The notes: a model not told the origin generated them from the letters alone. A stretch of 60,548 nt of DNA from CAYTZH01 sp964442285 (GCA_964442285.1 CAYTZH010000032.1:1-60548), one strand, 5' to 3'; counted from the first letter of the stretch, positions 35,577-44,769 are shown. Numbers and translations are program-made.

Positions 35577-35867
35577 GTGGCCGTGTGCATCCGCTTCGAA
35601 CCCGCCGGGCTCCGGGCTCGCGTTCCGACGGGGACGAGTCTGCTCGAGGCCGTTCGGGGCGCCGGCCTGCCCCTGGCGAGCGCCTGCGCCGGGGCCTCGC
35701 TCTGCGGTCGCTGCGCGGTCCGCATCCTCCACGGCGGCGACGCAGTGGCGCCCGAGGACGAGGCGGAGCGCCTCGCCAAGGGACGCAACCGGATCGATTC
35801 CGAGCTGCGGCTCGCTTGTCGCGTGGAGGCGACGGAGGATCTCTCCATCACCACCAGCTACTGGTAG
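35577..35867 (+). CDS. 2Fe-2S ferredoxin
   Basis: Protein of 96 residues. Cluster ligands Cys37, Cys43, Cys46 and Cys81 follow a C-x5-C-x2-C...C spacing, one residue longer in the first gap than plant-type ferredoxins and like adrenodoxin-type ones. TACGCT (35565-35570) ends 6 nt before GTG 35577. It is separated by only 8 bp from the F420-type oxidoreductase gene, so the two are probably cotranscribed. Confidence 0.9.
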   Translation: MAVCIRFEPAGLRARVPTGTSLLEAVRGAGLPLASACAGASLCGRCAVRILHGGDAVAPEDEAERLAKGRNRIDSELRLACRVEATEDLSITTSYW

Positions 35868-35875
35868 GGGAAGCC

Positions 35876-36802
35876 ATGGTCGACGGCATGCGCATCGGAA
35901 TCGGGCCCACGGGCAGCTCCGTGGAGGAGGTGGTGGCGAGCCTGGTGCGCGCCGACGAGGCCGGCTTCGCATCGTGCTGGCTGGCAAATATCTTCGGCGT
36001 GGATGCGCTGTCGGCGCTGGCCCTGGCCGGCGAGAGGACGCGGCGCATCGAGCTCGGCACGGCCGTGGTCCCCACACACTCGCGCCACCCTTTCTACATG
36101 GCCCAGCAAGGCCTCACCACCCAGGCTGCCACCGGCGGCCGGCTGGCGCTCGGCCTCGGACCGAGCCACAAGGTGGTGATCGAGAACATGCTGGGCCTCT
36201 CCTACGCCAAGCCCGCACGACACGTTCGCGAGTACGTCGAGGTGGTGCGGTCCCTGGTCCATACCGGAAAGGTTGCCTTCGAGGGCGAGATGTACCGGGT
36301 GAACGCCTCGCTCCAGGTGCCCGACGCCTCGCCGTTCCCGATCCTGATCGGAGGGCTCGGGAAGCTCATGCGGCGCATCGCCGGCGAGCTGGCCGACGGG
36401 ACCATCACCTGGATGGTGGGCGAGCGGACCCTGGCAGAGCACGTGGTGCCCGACGTCGCGGCGGCGGCGCGCGACGCGGGCCGGCCGGCGCCGCGGGTGG
36501 TGGGCTCCCTGCCCATCTGCCTGGCCAGCGAACCCGCCGCCGCCCGGGACGCCATCTCCAAGGCGCTGGTGATGTACGGCCAGCTGCCCTCCTACCGCGC
36601 CATGCTCGAGCTGGAGGGCGCCGCCCGGCCCGGCGACGTGGCGCTCGTCGGCAGCGCAGCGGAGATCGAGGCCGGCTTGAAGCGGATCGCGGCCGCCGGG
36701 GTGACCGACCTGCTCGCCAGCATCGTGCCGGTGGGGCCGGACCCGAAGGCGGCGGCCGAGGAGACCTACGCGCTCCTGGCCGAGCTGGCGCGGCGGGGAT
36801 GA
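35876..36802 (+). CDS. LLM-class F420-dependent oxidoreductase
   Basis: Protein of 308 residues of the luciferase-like monooxygenase superfamily, F420-type by pattern: GFASCWLANIFGVDALSALAL, IELGTAVVPTHSRHPFYMAQQ and GGRLALGLGPSHK. It would use coenzyme F420 in a TIM barrel; substrate unknown. The presence of cofG and cofH 14 kb away supports F420 use. AGGGGA precedes ATG 35876. The stop overlaps the next start as ATGA. Confidence 0.88.
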   Translation: MVDGMRIGIGPTGSSVEEVVASLVRADEAGFASCWLANIFGVDALSALALAGERTRRIELGTAVVPTHSRHPFYMAQQGLTTQAATGGRLALGLGPSHKVVIENMLGLSYAKPARHVREYVEVVRSLVHTGKVAFEGEMYRVNASLQVPDASPFPILIGGLGKLMRRIAGELADGTITWMVGERTLAEHVVPDVAAAARDAGRPAPRVVGSLPICLASEPAAARDAISKALVMYGQLPSYRAMLELEGAARPGDVALVGSAAEIEAGLKRIAAAGVTDLLASIVPVGPDPKAAAEETYALLAELARRG

Positions 36803-37986
36803 GCGACGTGCCCAGGGACCGCTCCGGCGGCGGGCCGGAGGATCGCTTCGCCACCCGCGCCATCCACGCGGGCCAGGGGGCCGACCCGGCCACCGGCGCC
36901 ACCGTCGTGCCGGTCTACCAGACCGTGACCTACACCCAGGAGGGACTGGGCCGCCACCGCGGCTACGAGTACTCCCGGACCGACAACCCCACCCGCCACG
37001 CCCTCGAGGAGGCGCTGGCCTCGCTCGAGGGCGGGCGCCACGGCCTGGCGTATGCCTCGGGCATGGCGGCCATCGCGGGCACCATGCAGCTGCTGCGCGC
37101 CGGCGACCACGTGGTAGTGGCCGACGACCTCTACGGCGGCGCCTACCGGCTCTTCACCCGGGTGCTGCCCGACTGGGGCGCCCGCTTCTCCTTCGTCGAC
37201 GCCACCCGGCCGGAGGAGGTCGCCAAGGCCCTCGAGCCCGACACGCGCATGGTCTGGATCGAGACGCCCACCAATCCGATGCTCCGCCTGGTGGACGTGG
37301 CGGCCTGCGCCGAGATCGCGCGGGGCCACGGCGCGCTGCTGGTGGTGGACAACACCTTCGCGACGCCCTTCCTGCAGAACCCGCTCGCCCTGGGCGCCCA
37401 CCTGTCGGTGCACTCCACGACCAAGTACATCGGGGGTCACTCGGACGTGCTCGGGGGCGCGGTGGTGGTCGACGACGACGCCCTCGCGGAGAAGCTCCGC
37501 TTCACCCGCAATGCCACCGGAGGAATCCCCGGGCCCTGGGACGCCTGGCTCACCCTGCGCGGCCTCAAGACCCTGGCGCTGCGCATGCGCCAGCACCAGG
37601 AGAACGCCGCCCGGGTGGCGGCGTTCCTGCGCGAGCGCCCGCAGGTCTCGGCGGTGCACTACCCGGGACTGTCCGACCATCCCGGTCACGCCCTGGCCGC
37701 CCGCCAGATGCGCGGCTTCGGCGGCATGCTCTCCCTGGACCTCGTCGCCGGCGAAGCGGGGGCGCGCGTGCTCTGCGAGGCCACCCGTCTCTTCTCCCTG
37801 GGCGAGAGCCTGGGCGGCGTCGAATCGCTCGTCGGCTACCCCTGGACCATGAGCCACGCGGCGTTCCCACCCGAGGAGAAGCGGCGCAAGGGCATCACCG
37901 AGGGCACGGTGCGGCTCTCGGTGGGCATCGAGGACGCCGAGGACCTCTGCGCCGACCTGGCCCAGGCCCTGGACCGGATCGGGTGA
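36799..37986 (+). CDS. Cys/Met-metabolism PLP enzyme (cystathionine gamma-synthase/lyase-like)
   Basis: Protein of 395 residues. The N-terminus FATRAIHAGQ, YEYSRTDNPTR, the PLP aspartate in VVDNTFATPFLQNP and the PLP lysine in VHSTTKYIGGHSD (Lys209) are those of the family. Whether it makes or breaks cystathionine cannot be told from sequence alone. It overlaps its neighbours by 4 bp on both sides (ATGA upstream, GTGA downstream). Confidence 0.92.
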   Translation: MSDVPRDRSGGGPEDRFATRAIHAGQGADPATGATVVPVYQTVTYTQEGLGRHRGYEYSRTDNPTRHALEEALASLEGGRHGLAYASGMAAIAGTMQLLRAGDHVVVADDLYGGAYRLFTRVLPDWGARFSFVDATRPEEVAKALEPDTRMVWIETPTNPMLRLVDVAACAEIARGHGALLVVDNTFATPFLQNPLALGAHLSVHSTTKYIGGHSDVLGGAVVVDDDALAEKLRFTRNATGGIPGPWDAWLTLRGLKTLALRMRQHQENAARVAAFLRERPQVSAVHYPGLSDHPGHALAARQMRGFGGMLSLDLVAGEAGARVLCEATRLFSLGESLGGVESLVGYPWTMSHAAFPPEEKRRKGITEGTVRLSVGIEDAEDLCADLAQALDRIG

Positions 37987-38345
37987 AGTACGCCCTCGTG
38001 CTGGTCGACCACGGCTCCCGCCGGCTGGAGGCCAACGGGGTGGTGGAGCAGATCGCGACCCTGGTCCGGGCCGCGCGACCGGAGATCCTGGTGCACGCCG
38101 CCCACATGGAGCTGGCGGAGCCGTCCCTCCCCGACGCCATCGCCGCCTGCGTGGCCGAGGGCGCCGAGGAGGTGGTCGTCCAGCCCTATTTCCTCGCGCC
38201 GGGCCGACACAGCAGCGAGGACATCCCCCGCCTGACCCGCGAGGCGGCCGCGCGGCACCCGGCGGTGCGGTTCCGGGTCGCGGACCCGCTCGGGGTCCAC
38301 GCCAAGCTCGCCGAGGTGGTGCTGGAGCGGGCCGACCTTCCCTAG
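37983..38345 (+). CDS. CbiX/SirB-like small chelatase-fold protein
   Basis: Single-domain protein of 120 residues with LVDHGSRR (metal-site His10), VVVQPYFLAPGRHSSEDIP and a final small domain strand, as in CbiX-small and sirohydrochlorin ferrochelatase. It could insert iron or cobalt into sirohydrochlorin for sirohaem or cobalamin. It is translationally coupled to the Cys/Met PLP enzyme, which fits a sulfur-assimilation role (sirohaem for sulfite reductase), although this is inference. Confidence 0.85.
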   Translation: MKYALVLVDHGSRRLEANGVVEQIATLVRAARPEILVHAAHMELAEPSLPDAIAACVAEGAEEVVVQPYFLAPGRHSSEDIPRLTREAAARHPAVRFRVADPLGVHAKLAEVVLERADLP

Positions 38346-38372
38346 CCCGGGCGTCCCCCACCCGCCGGCGGG

Positions 38373-39389
38373 CTAGCCGCCGTAGAGGTACAGGACGTAG
38401 GAGTTCAGGAGATAGATGGTGGCGAGGATCAGGCTGGCCCAGGTGGCCATGCCCAGGAAGCCGCCCCGCGGCCGGTAGAGCAGACCGGCGATCGCCACGC
38501 CGGTCATCATCATGGCCGAGAAGGCGGACATCACGTGGACCTGGGACACGTGGGAGAGGATGGGCCCTTTCACGAAGAAGAGATCGTCCACCGCCACCAC
38601 CATGATGTTGAAGAGATTGCTGCCGAAGAGGTTGGCCACCGCCATGTCCACGGCGCCGATCCGCAGGGCGGCGACCGTGACCACCACCTCGGGGAGCGAG
38701 GTCACCGCCGCGACGAAGAGCGTCCCCACGAAAGTCCGGTGCCAGCCCATGACGTCGGCCAGGTCGCGGGCCACGAAGGGCAGGTAGAGGCTCACGGCGA
38801 CCACCACCGAGGCCGCCACCAGGTAGCCGACGACGGCGCCCTGCAGGCTCTCGGCTCGCTCCTGCTCCACCTCTTCGCCGGCCCCGCGCTTGGCGACCTC
38901 GTGGCGGAAGACCACCCGGACGGCGTTCAGGTAGAGCAGGAGCAGGATCGGGGTGTAGATGCCCACGAAGGACAGGGCGGGCGCGGTGCCCCCGTCGGCC
39001 TGGGCGAGCACGAGGCTGAATCCGACGATGCCGATCAGGAGGATGCTCCAGCCCGCGGCCAGGCCGTGGTCGGGTCCCGCGATCTCGAAGACCGAGCGCC
39101 CCCGGGTCAGGTAATCGAGGATCACCAGGATGAGCATGTTGAAGACGCAGCTGCCGAGGACGGTGCCGACGGCGATGTCGGGATCGTCGGCCAGGGTCAC
39201 GGCGCTCACGCCGGTGATGAGCTCCGGAAAGGAGGTCACGGTGGCGATCAGGATCACGCCGACCCAGGTGCCGCCCAGGCCGGTGCGGTCGGCAATCACG
39301 TCGCCGCAGCGGGAGAGGGTGGTCCCGGCCACACCGATCAGGACCAGCGCGGCCCCGAACTGGAGCCAGGCGGCGAGCAGCGGGCTCAT
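38373..39389 (-). CDS. Sodium/calcium exchanger family (CaCA) antiporter
   Basis: Protein of 338 residues with about ten helices in two inverted halves. Both alpha-repeats show the ion-site pattern: LIATVTSFPELITGVSA (about 46-62) and LFVAAVTSLPEVVVTVAA (about 226-243), with GSCVFNM and GSNLFNIM afterwards. It exchanges Ca2+ or another cation for Na+ or H+. Its ATG at 39389 lies 1 bp after the NUDIX stop, so both are one transcript. Confidence 0.93.
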   Translation of the reverse strand: MSPLLAAWLQFGAALVLIGVAGTTLSRCGDVIADRTGLGGTWVGVILIATVTSFPELITGVSAVTLADDPDIAVGTVLGSCVFNMLILVILDYLTRGRSVFEIAGPDHGLAAGWSILLIGIVGFSLVLAQADGGTAPALSFVGIYTPILLLLYLNAVRVVFRHEVAKRGAGEEVEQERAESLQGAVVGYLVAASVVVAVSLYLPFVARDLADVMGWHRTFVGTLFVAAVTSLPEVVVTVAALRIGAVDMAVANLFGSNLFNIMVVAVDDLFFVKGPILSHVSQVHVMSAFSAMMMTGVAIAGLLYRPRGGFLGMATWASLILATIYLLNSYVLYLYGG

Positions 39390-39390
39390 G

Positions 39391-39960
39391 TCACCCGGAG
39401 GCGTCCGGGGAACCCGACCCCTGCTCCAGCGCGAAGTGGTAGAGCGCCGCCACGACCAGGGCGTGGTCGATCTCGCCCGCGCGCACCCGCCGCGGCACGT
39501 CGTCGAGGGAGACCAGCTCCACGGCGGTCTCCTCGAGACCGGGGTTGATCACGTCGCCGACGCGGCGGGCGCCGCGCGCCAGGTAGGTGTGGACGCGGTT
39601 GGCGAAGAGCGCGGGGTTGGGATTCAGGTCCCCCAGATGCTCCAGGGATGCGGCGGCAAAGCCGGTCTCCTCCCGGAGCTCCCGCGCCGCCGCCTCCGCC
39701 GGAGACTCGCCCGGATCGACGATGCCGCCCGGGATCTCCAGGGTGATCTCCCGGGAGCCGTGACGATACTGGCGCACCATCACGACCTCGCCCGCCTCGG
39801 TGACCGGAACCACGTTCACCCAGGCGTCGGCTTCGATGCGATAGTAGGGATGGATCCGGCCGGTCCCGGGGGCGCGAGACCGGATCCGGGAGACACGGAA
39901 GACGACACAATCCTGGATCGGCTCCGCGGCCACGTCGGTCCAGCGCCCGGGAATCGACAT
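39391..39960 (-). CDS. NUDIX hydrolase (ADP-ribose pyrophosphatase-like)
   Basis: Protein of 189 residues. The Nudix box is complete (Gly-x5-Glu-x7-RELREETGF, about residues 88-110), with a VVMVRQYRHG strand before it as in ADP-ribose and ADP-sugar pyrophosphatases. TACGCT (39974-39969 on the minus strand) lies 8 nt before ATG 39960. It heads the operon with the CaCA exchanger. Confidence 0.92.
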   Translation of the reverse strand: MSIPGRWTDVAAEPIQDCVVFRVSRIRSRAPGTGRIHPYYRIEADAWVNVVPVTEAGEVVMVRQYRHGSREITLEIPGGIVDPGESPAEAAARELREETGFAAASLEHLGDLNPNPALFANRVHTYLARGARRVGDVINPGLEETAVELVSLDDVPRRVRAGEIDHALVVAALYHFALEQGSGSPDASG

Positions 39961-40091
39961 CGGGACGCAGCGTAGCACCTGCCGCGCTGGAGGCTGCCCG
40001 AGGCGACCGCTAGCATCGGGCGCGCCGCCGGAGGCGAGCCATCGCAGCCACAGTCTCGCGCCGCAGCCAGTCCCGCTTCGACAACCACCTC

Positions 40092-42113
40092 GTGATGGTG
40101 TCGGTCGCCGTCGGCTGCGGTCTGGCGGGCGCCTTCGCCGCGGTGGTCTTCCGCCTGATGATCCGCTTCTTCACGGGCCTCTTCTTCAGCGGCAGCGAGG
40201 GCGTGCTGGCGCTCGCGGAGGAGGGCTGGCTGGCGGAGGCCCAGGATCCCCTCGAGGTGGCGCGCGGCCTCCCCTGGTACCTCCGGATCGCCATCCCCGC
40301 CGCCGGCGGGGCGGTGGTCGGCCCCCTGATCTGGTACCTGGCCCGCGAGGCCAAGGGCCACGGCGTGCCGGAGGTGATGGAGGCCGTGGCCCTGCGCGGC
40401 GGGGTCATCCGGGGCCGGGTCGTCGCCGTGAAGTCCCTGGCCTCGGCCATCACCATCGGCTCCGGGGGCTCGGTCGGCCGCGAGGGCCCCATCGTGCAGA
40501 TCGCGTCGGCCATCGGCTCCGCCATCGGCCAGGCCCTGAGGGCCCCGCCCCGCCACCTGCGCACCATCGTGGGCTGCGGGGCTGCGGCCGGTGTCTCGGC
40601 GACCTTCAACGCGCCCATCGCCGGGGCGCTGTTCGCGGTGGAGGTGATCGTCGGGGACTTCGCGGTCAGCCAGTTCAGCCCCGTGGTCATCTCCTCGGTG
40701 GTCGCGACCGTGGTGTCGCGGTACTTCCTCGGCGACCACCCCGCCTTCGTGGTCCCGGCCTACGAGCTGGTGGGCCCCTTCGAGCTGCTCCCGTACATGG
40801 CCGTGGGGGTCGCCGCGGGCCTGGTCGGGCTGGCCTTCATGGCGGTGCTCTACGCCACCGAGGACGGCTTCGAGCGACTCCCGATCCACGACGCGACCAA
40901 GGCCGCCCTCGGCGGCGCCCTGGTGGGCGTCATCGGGATCGCGTTCCCGAACGTCTTCGGCGTGGGCTACAGCAGCATCAACGGCGCGCTCACCGGCTCC
41001 CTGGGCCCGGCGCTGCTCGGGGCACTGCTGCTCGCCAAGATCGCCGCGACCTCGATCACCGTCGGCTCGGGCGGGTCCGGAGGCGTCTTCGCGCCCTCCC
41101 TCTTCCTGGGCGCCATGACCGGCGGCCTGCTCGGGACGTTCATCCACCAGTGGTTTCCCGAGGCCACCGCCAGCTCCGGCGCCTACGCCCTGGTGACCAT
41201 GGGTGCCGTGGTGGCCGCGACGACCCACGCGCCGATCACCGCCATCATCATGATCTTCGAGATGACCCAGACCATCACGATCATCCCCCCCCTGATGGCG
41301 GCCTGCGTGGTCAGCACGCTGATGACCACGTTCCTGCGGCGCGAGTCGATCTACACCATGAAGCTCTTGCGCCGCGGTGTGGACGTGCGCCAGGAGCAGG
41401 ATCCGAACATCCTGCGCAACCTCTTCGTGCGCGACGTGATGGATCCCGACGTCGCCACCGTGAAGGCCTCGGCCGACTTCCGGGAGATCCTCCAGCTCGT
41501 GGTGTCCAGCCGCCACGCCGAGTTCTTCGTGGTGGACGAGCGCCAGGAGCTGCTCGGCACCATCCACCTCTCGGAGGTGCGCCGGCTGATCCTCGACCAG
41601 GAGATCCTGCAGCACGTGGTGGTGGCGGGGGACCTGGTGGTGCCGGAGTACCCCACCGTCACCCCCGACGACAACCTCGACACGGTGATGCAGATCCTCG
41701 GAAACGAGGATCTGGAGGAGATCGTGGTCGTCGACCCGGAGAACCCGCGCCGGCCCATCGGCACGGTCAACACCCAGCACGCCATCGACAACTACAACGC
41801 CGAGGCCCTGCGCCGGGACCTGGCCGGCGGCGTGTCCAGCACCGTGGGCGTGGCCGGGCGCGTCCGTCAGGTGGAGCTCGGGGGCGGCTATGTGGTGCAG
41901 GAGATCGAGCCGCCCCGGGCCTTCGTGGGACGCAGCCTGCGCGAGATCGACGTGCGCGTGCGCTACGGCGTCCAGGTGGTCCTGATCCGCAGCCGCCTCG
42001 CCCAGGACGCGAGCCGCCGGGTCTTCGTCCCGTCGTCCACGGACCGGGTGCGCGAGGGCGACGTCCTGATCGTGGCGGGGCCCAAGGACGCGGTCGACGC
42101 CCTGCAGAGCTGA
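40092..42113 (+). CDS. ClC chloride channel/transporter with CBS pair and TrkA-C domain
   Basis: Protein of at least 673 residues. ClC signatures are GSGGSVGREGPIVQI and GSGGSGGVFAPSLFLG. A CBS pair (about 430-550: VRDVMDPDVATV, VPEYPTVTPDDNLDTVM) and a C-terminal TrkA-C domain (about 595-670, GDVLIVAGPKDAV) follow, suggesting nucleotide or ligand control of anion flux. GTG 40092 is the first standard start, but coding continues upstream to an ATC at 40041 that has GGAGG six bases before it, which may be the real start (690 residues). Confidence 0.92.
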   Translation: MMVSVAVGCGLAGAFAAVVFRLMIRFFTGLFFSGSEGVLALAEEGWLAEAQDPLEVARGLPWYLRIAIPAAGGAVVGPLIWYLAREAKGHGVPEVMEAVALRGGVIRGRVVAVKSLASAITIGSGGSVGREGPIVQIASAIGSAIGQALRAPPRHLRTIVGCGAAAGVSATFNAPIAGALFAVEVIVGDFAVSQFSPVVISSVVATVVSRYFLGDHPAFVVPAYELVGPFELLPYMAVGVAAGLVGLAFMAVLYATEDGFERLPIHDATKAALGGALVGVIGIAFPNVFGVGYSSINGALTGSLGPALLGALLLAKIAATSITVGSGGSGGVFAPSLFLGAMTGGLLGTFIHQWFPEATASSGAYALVTMGAVVAATTHAPITAIIMIFEMTQTITIIPPLMAACVVSTLMTTFLRRESIYTMKLLRRGVDVRQEQDPNILRNLFVRDVMDPDVATVKASADFREILQLVVSSRHAEFFVVDERQELLGTIHLSEVRRLILDQEILQHVVVAGDLVVPEYPTVTPDDNLDTVMQILGNEDLEEIVVVDPENPRRPIGTVNTQHAIDNYNAEALRRDLAGGVSSTVGVAGRVRQVELGGGYVVQEIEPPRAFVGRSLREIDVRVRYGVQVVLIRSRLAQDASRRVFVPSSTDRVREGDVLIVAGPKDAVDALQS

Positions 42114-42152
42114 CGCCCTCCCGAGGGGACCACCCTCGCGAGCGGGTCGCCC

Positions 42153-42698
42153 TCAGAGGGGCTCGTCGAGCAGCAGCCGCACGCCCGTGTCGCCAGGATG
42201 GACGGGCTCCGGCGCCGCCCCCTGGACGTCGCCGGGCGAGCGGGTCGTGGCGTTGCCGTCACCGTCCAGGCGCGCCGAGAGCAGCAGGGGGCCCTCGAAG
42301 GGCCGGGACTGGATCATGCGGTCGTCGGGCCCGAGCTCGAACTCCAGGGGGAAGCGGGGCTCGAGACGGCGCGCCGCCACCGGTGGCCCGCCCCCCGGCG
42401 CACGGGCGATCAGGAAGACGACGCGGCTCGACGCGGCCCGCTCCGCCAGCTCCGGGGCGATCTCGATCCGGCCGCGGATCGGGGCCGCGGCCACGGCGGG
42501 GGGTCGAGCGCCCCCGGGCGGCGGCGGTGGGGCCTCCCCGGTGGGCGGGGGCAGCGCAGACTCCGGGGGGAAGATGCGCGAGAGGTCGGGCTGGCTGGGC
42601 TCCTCGCCCGGGACGTAGGGCTCGACCCGCTGGTCGCAGCCGAGCATCGCGAGGGCGATGACCGCGCTCCACAGCACCTCGTTCCGGCTGGCCACCAT
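42153..42698 (-). CDS. Lipoprotein with CcmI/CycH C-terminal-like domain
   Basis: Protein of 181 residues. A lipobox AMLGC (Cys21) is followed by a proline-rich linker (PPPTGEAPPPPPGG, about 60-75) and a beta domain with VVFLIARAPGGGPPVAARRLE and ARLDGDGNATTRSPGDVQG. That domain matches the C-terminal periplasmic domain of CcmI/CycH, which presents apocytochrome c for haem attachment. The TPR and membrane parts of CcmI are absent, so it may be a partner of another Ccm protein. Domain identity is my reading of the motif pattern. Confidence 0.75.
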   Translation of the reverse strand: MVASRNEVLWSAVIALAMLGCDQRVEPYVPGEEPSQPDLSRIFPPESALPPPTGEAPPPPPGGARPPAVAAAPIRGRIEIAPELAERAASSRVVFLIARAPGGGPPVAARRLEPRFPLEFELGPDDRMIQSRPFEGPLLLSARLDGDGNATTRSPGDVQGAAPEPVHPGDTGVRLLLDEPL

Positions 42699-42761
42699 GG
42701 CGGCGGAGCGTAGCGAAGGGCCGATCCCCCGCCGGGGCCGAGCCCCGGGCGCGGGAATTCT

Positions 42762-42790
42762 TTGTGGGCCCTGCGACCGCGTGGTAGGTT
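42762..42790 (+). promoter_or_regulatory. Promoter of the thiC riboswitch transcript
   Basis: TTGTGG (42762-42767), 17 bp, TAGGTT (42785-42790). Transcription would begin near 42797, just before the riboswitch. Confidence 0.6.
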
Positions 42791-42803
42791 CGGATGACAT
42801 CGG

Positions 42804-42885
42804 AGCCTGGGGGTGGCCGCACGCGCGGCCTGAGAGAAGACCCTTCGAACCTGAACTCGTTCGCACGAGCGTAGGGAAGGCCCGC
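42804..42885 (+). promoter_or_regulatory. TPP riboswitch (THI element)
   Basis: Core elements in order: GGGGGTGGCC with a GGCCGC-ACGC-GCGGCC hairpin, CTGAGAGAAGACCCTTCGAACCTGA split here as CTGAGA, ACCCTT and GAACCTGA, a CTCGT-TCGC-ACGAG hairpin, and CGTAGGGAAGG. It sits about 70 bases before thiC, so thiamine pyrophosphate should repress thiC. Confidence 0.95.
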
Positions 42886-42952
42886 GGAACAGCATCCCCA
42901 GCGCTCCCGCATGCACGGACCCGTCCACCCGGCGTCCGCGCAAGGAGCGACC

Positions 42953-44737
42953 ATGACCCGCCATCCCGTCCCCCCCGCAGCGGCGCTGCCGCCCCTCGGC
43001 GCCAACCCCTCGAGCAGCCCCCAGGGCACCAACCCCGGCAGCTTCGCCAACCCGCCGGAAGTCGGAGGCGCGCGGGCGTTCAGCTCGCCGGACACCCCGG
43101 GCATGCCGGCGCCCTCGGAGCGCACGGCCTGGGACTTCCTGCCCGAGGGCTGGCGCCGCGACGCCGACACCGGCTTCGCCCGGGCGCCGGAAGGATTCGC
43201 ACCGGTCACCCAGCTCGAGCACGCCCGCCTCGGCCACGTCACGCCCGAGATGCGTCGCGTCGCCGAGCGCGAGCCCCACCTCTCGCCCGAGCAGGTCCGC
43301 GACGAGGTGGCCGCCGGTCGCATGGTGATCCCGGCCAACCGGGTCCACCGCCAGTACGCCCTGGATCCCATGGCCATCGGCCGGGCCAGCGTGACCAAGG
43401 TCAACGCCAACATGGGCGCGTCGCCGGTGGCGAGCTCCACCGACGAAGAGGTGGAGAAGCTGCGCTGGGCCGAGCGCTGGGGCGCCGACACCGTGATGGA
43501 TCTCTCCACGGGGGGTGACCTCGACGCCACCCGGGAGGCGATCATCCGCAACGCGACGGTGCCGATCGGGACCGTGCCCATCTACTCGATGATCCTCGGA
43601 CGCCGCATCGAGGATCTGGACCGGGAGGCGATCCTGGCGCAGATCGAGCACCAGGCGCGCCAGGGCGTGGACTACATGACCATCCACGCCGGCGTGCTGC
43701 GCGAGCACCTGCCCTTCGTGCGCGATCGCCTGATCGGCATCGTCTCCCGCGGCGGCTCCCTGCTCGCCAAGTGGATGATCCACCACGGGCTGCAGAACCC
43801 GATGTACGAGAGCTGGGACGCCATCTGCGAGGTGCTGCGCCGCTACGACGTGACCTTCTCCATCGGCGACGGACTGCGCCCGGGCGGGCTCGCGGACGCG
43901 AGCGACCGCGCCCAGCTCGCCGAGCTCGGGACGCTCGCCGAGCTCACCGAGCGCGCCTGGCGCCACGGCTGCCAGGTGATGGTGGAGGGCCCGGGACACG
44001 TCTCCTTCGACCAGGTCGAGTACAACATGAAGCTGCAGCGCCGGCTCTGCCACGGCGCGCCCTTCTACGTGCTCGGCCCGCTGGTGACCGACGTCTTCCC
44101 CGGCTACGACCACATCACGTCGTGCATCGGCGCCACCTCGGCCGCCTACCACGGAGCCTCGATGCTCTGCTACGTGACGCCCAAGGAGCATCTCGGGCTG
44201 CCCAAGCGCGACGACGTGAAGCAGGGCTGCGTCGCCTACAAGATCGCCGCCCACGCAGCCGACGTGGCCCTGGGCATTCCGGGCGCCCGCGACTGGGACG
44301 ACGAGCTCACCAAGGCGCGCGCGGCCCTGAACTGGGAGAAGCACTTCGAGCTCGCCTTCGACACCGACACGGCCCGGGCCTACCACGACGAGGACCTGGA
44401 CGTGGACACGGACTTCTGCGCCATGTGCGGCCACGACTGGTGCAGCGTGCGGATCAGCAAGGAGGTCACGGACTTCGTGTCGGGCAAGGACGCCGTCTAC
44501 GCCTGGGCGTCGCCGCGGGTCTCGGCGGCCCTGACCGAGGACCAGCGGGAGATCCTGGAGAAGCGGGGCGTGCTCTCGCCCGAGGAGATCCATCGCCTCG
44601 CGAGCAAGACGCGGCAGGCCATGGGGGCGGACGCCGGGAAGGCCGCCTGCCACAGCGACCTGCAAGACGACGACGCCGCGAAACGGCTCCAGACCGAGCG
44701 CATCTCAGTCGAGGAATTCCTGGAACGCGGCGCGTGA
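42953..44737 (+). CDS. thiC: Phosphomethylpyrimidine synthase
   Basis: Radical-SAM enzyme of 594 residues that turns aminoimidazole ribotide into the pyrimidine of thiamine. NANMGASPV, MDLSTGGDLD, EGPGHV and GPLVTDVFPGYDH are hallmark blocks, and the C-terminal cluster motif has Cys489, Cys492 and Cys497 (C-x2-C-x4-C). ATG 42953 has AAGGAGC upstream; the upstream frame to 42911 lacks such a site. Control is by the TPP riboswitch. A hairpin terminator follows at 44770. Confidence 0.97.
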   Translation: MTRHPVPPAAALPPLGANPSSSPQGTNPGSFANPPEVGGARAFSSPDTPGMPAPSERTAWDFLPEGWRRDADTGFARAPEGFAPVTQLEHARLGHVTPEMRRVAEREPHLSPEQVRDEVAAGRMVIPANRVHRQYALDPMAIGRASVTKVNANMGASPVASSTDEEVEKLRWAERWGADTVMDLSTGGDLDATREAIIRNATVPIGTVPIYSMILGRRIEDLDREAILAQIEHQARQGVDYMTIHAGVLREHLPFVRDRLIGIVSRGGSLLAKWMIHHGLQNPMYESWDAICEVLRRYDVTFSIGDGLRPGGLADASDRAQLAELGTLAELTERAWRHGCQVMVEGPGHVSFDQVEYNMKLQRRLCHGAPFYVLGPLVTDVFPGYDHITSCIGATSAAYHGASMLCYVTPKEHLGLPKRDDVKQGCVAYKIAAHAADVALGIPGARDWDDELTKARAALNWEKHFELAFDTDTARAYHDEDLDVDTDFCAMCGHDWCSVRISKEVTDFVSGKDAVYAWASPRVSAALTEDQREILEKRGVLSPEEIHRLASKTRQAMGADAGKAACHSDLQDDDAAKRLQTERISVEEFLERGA

Positions 44738-44755
44738 GCGGGCGGCGCGTGGGCG
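44727..44755. repeat. 15-bp tandem duplication spanning the thiC stop codon
   Basis: GCGGCGCGTGAGCG (44727-44740) is repeated at 44742-44755 with one change, which turns the TGA stop into TGG. Confidence 0.85.
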
Positions 44756-44769
44756 CGCGGCAGATGCAA

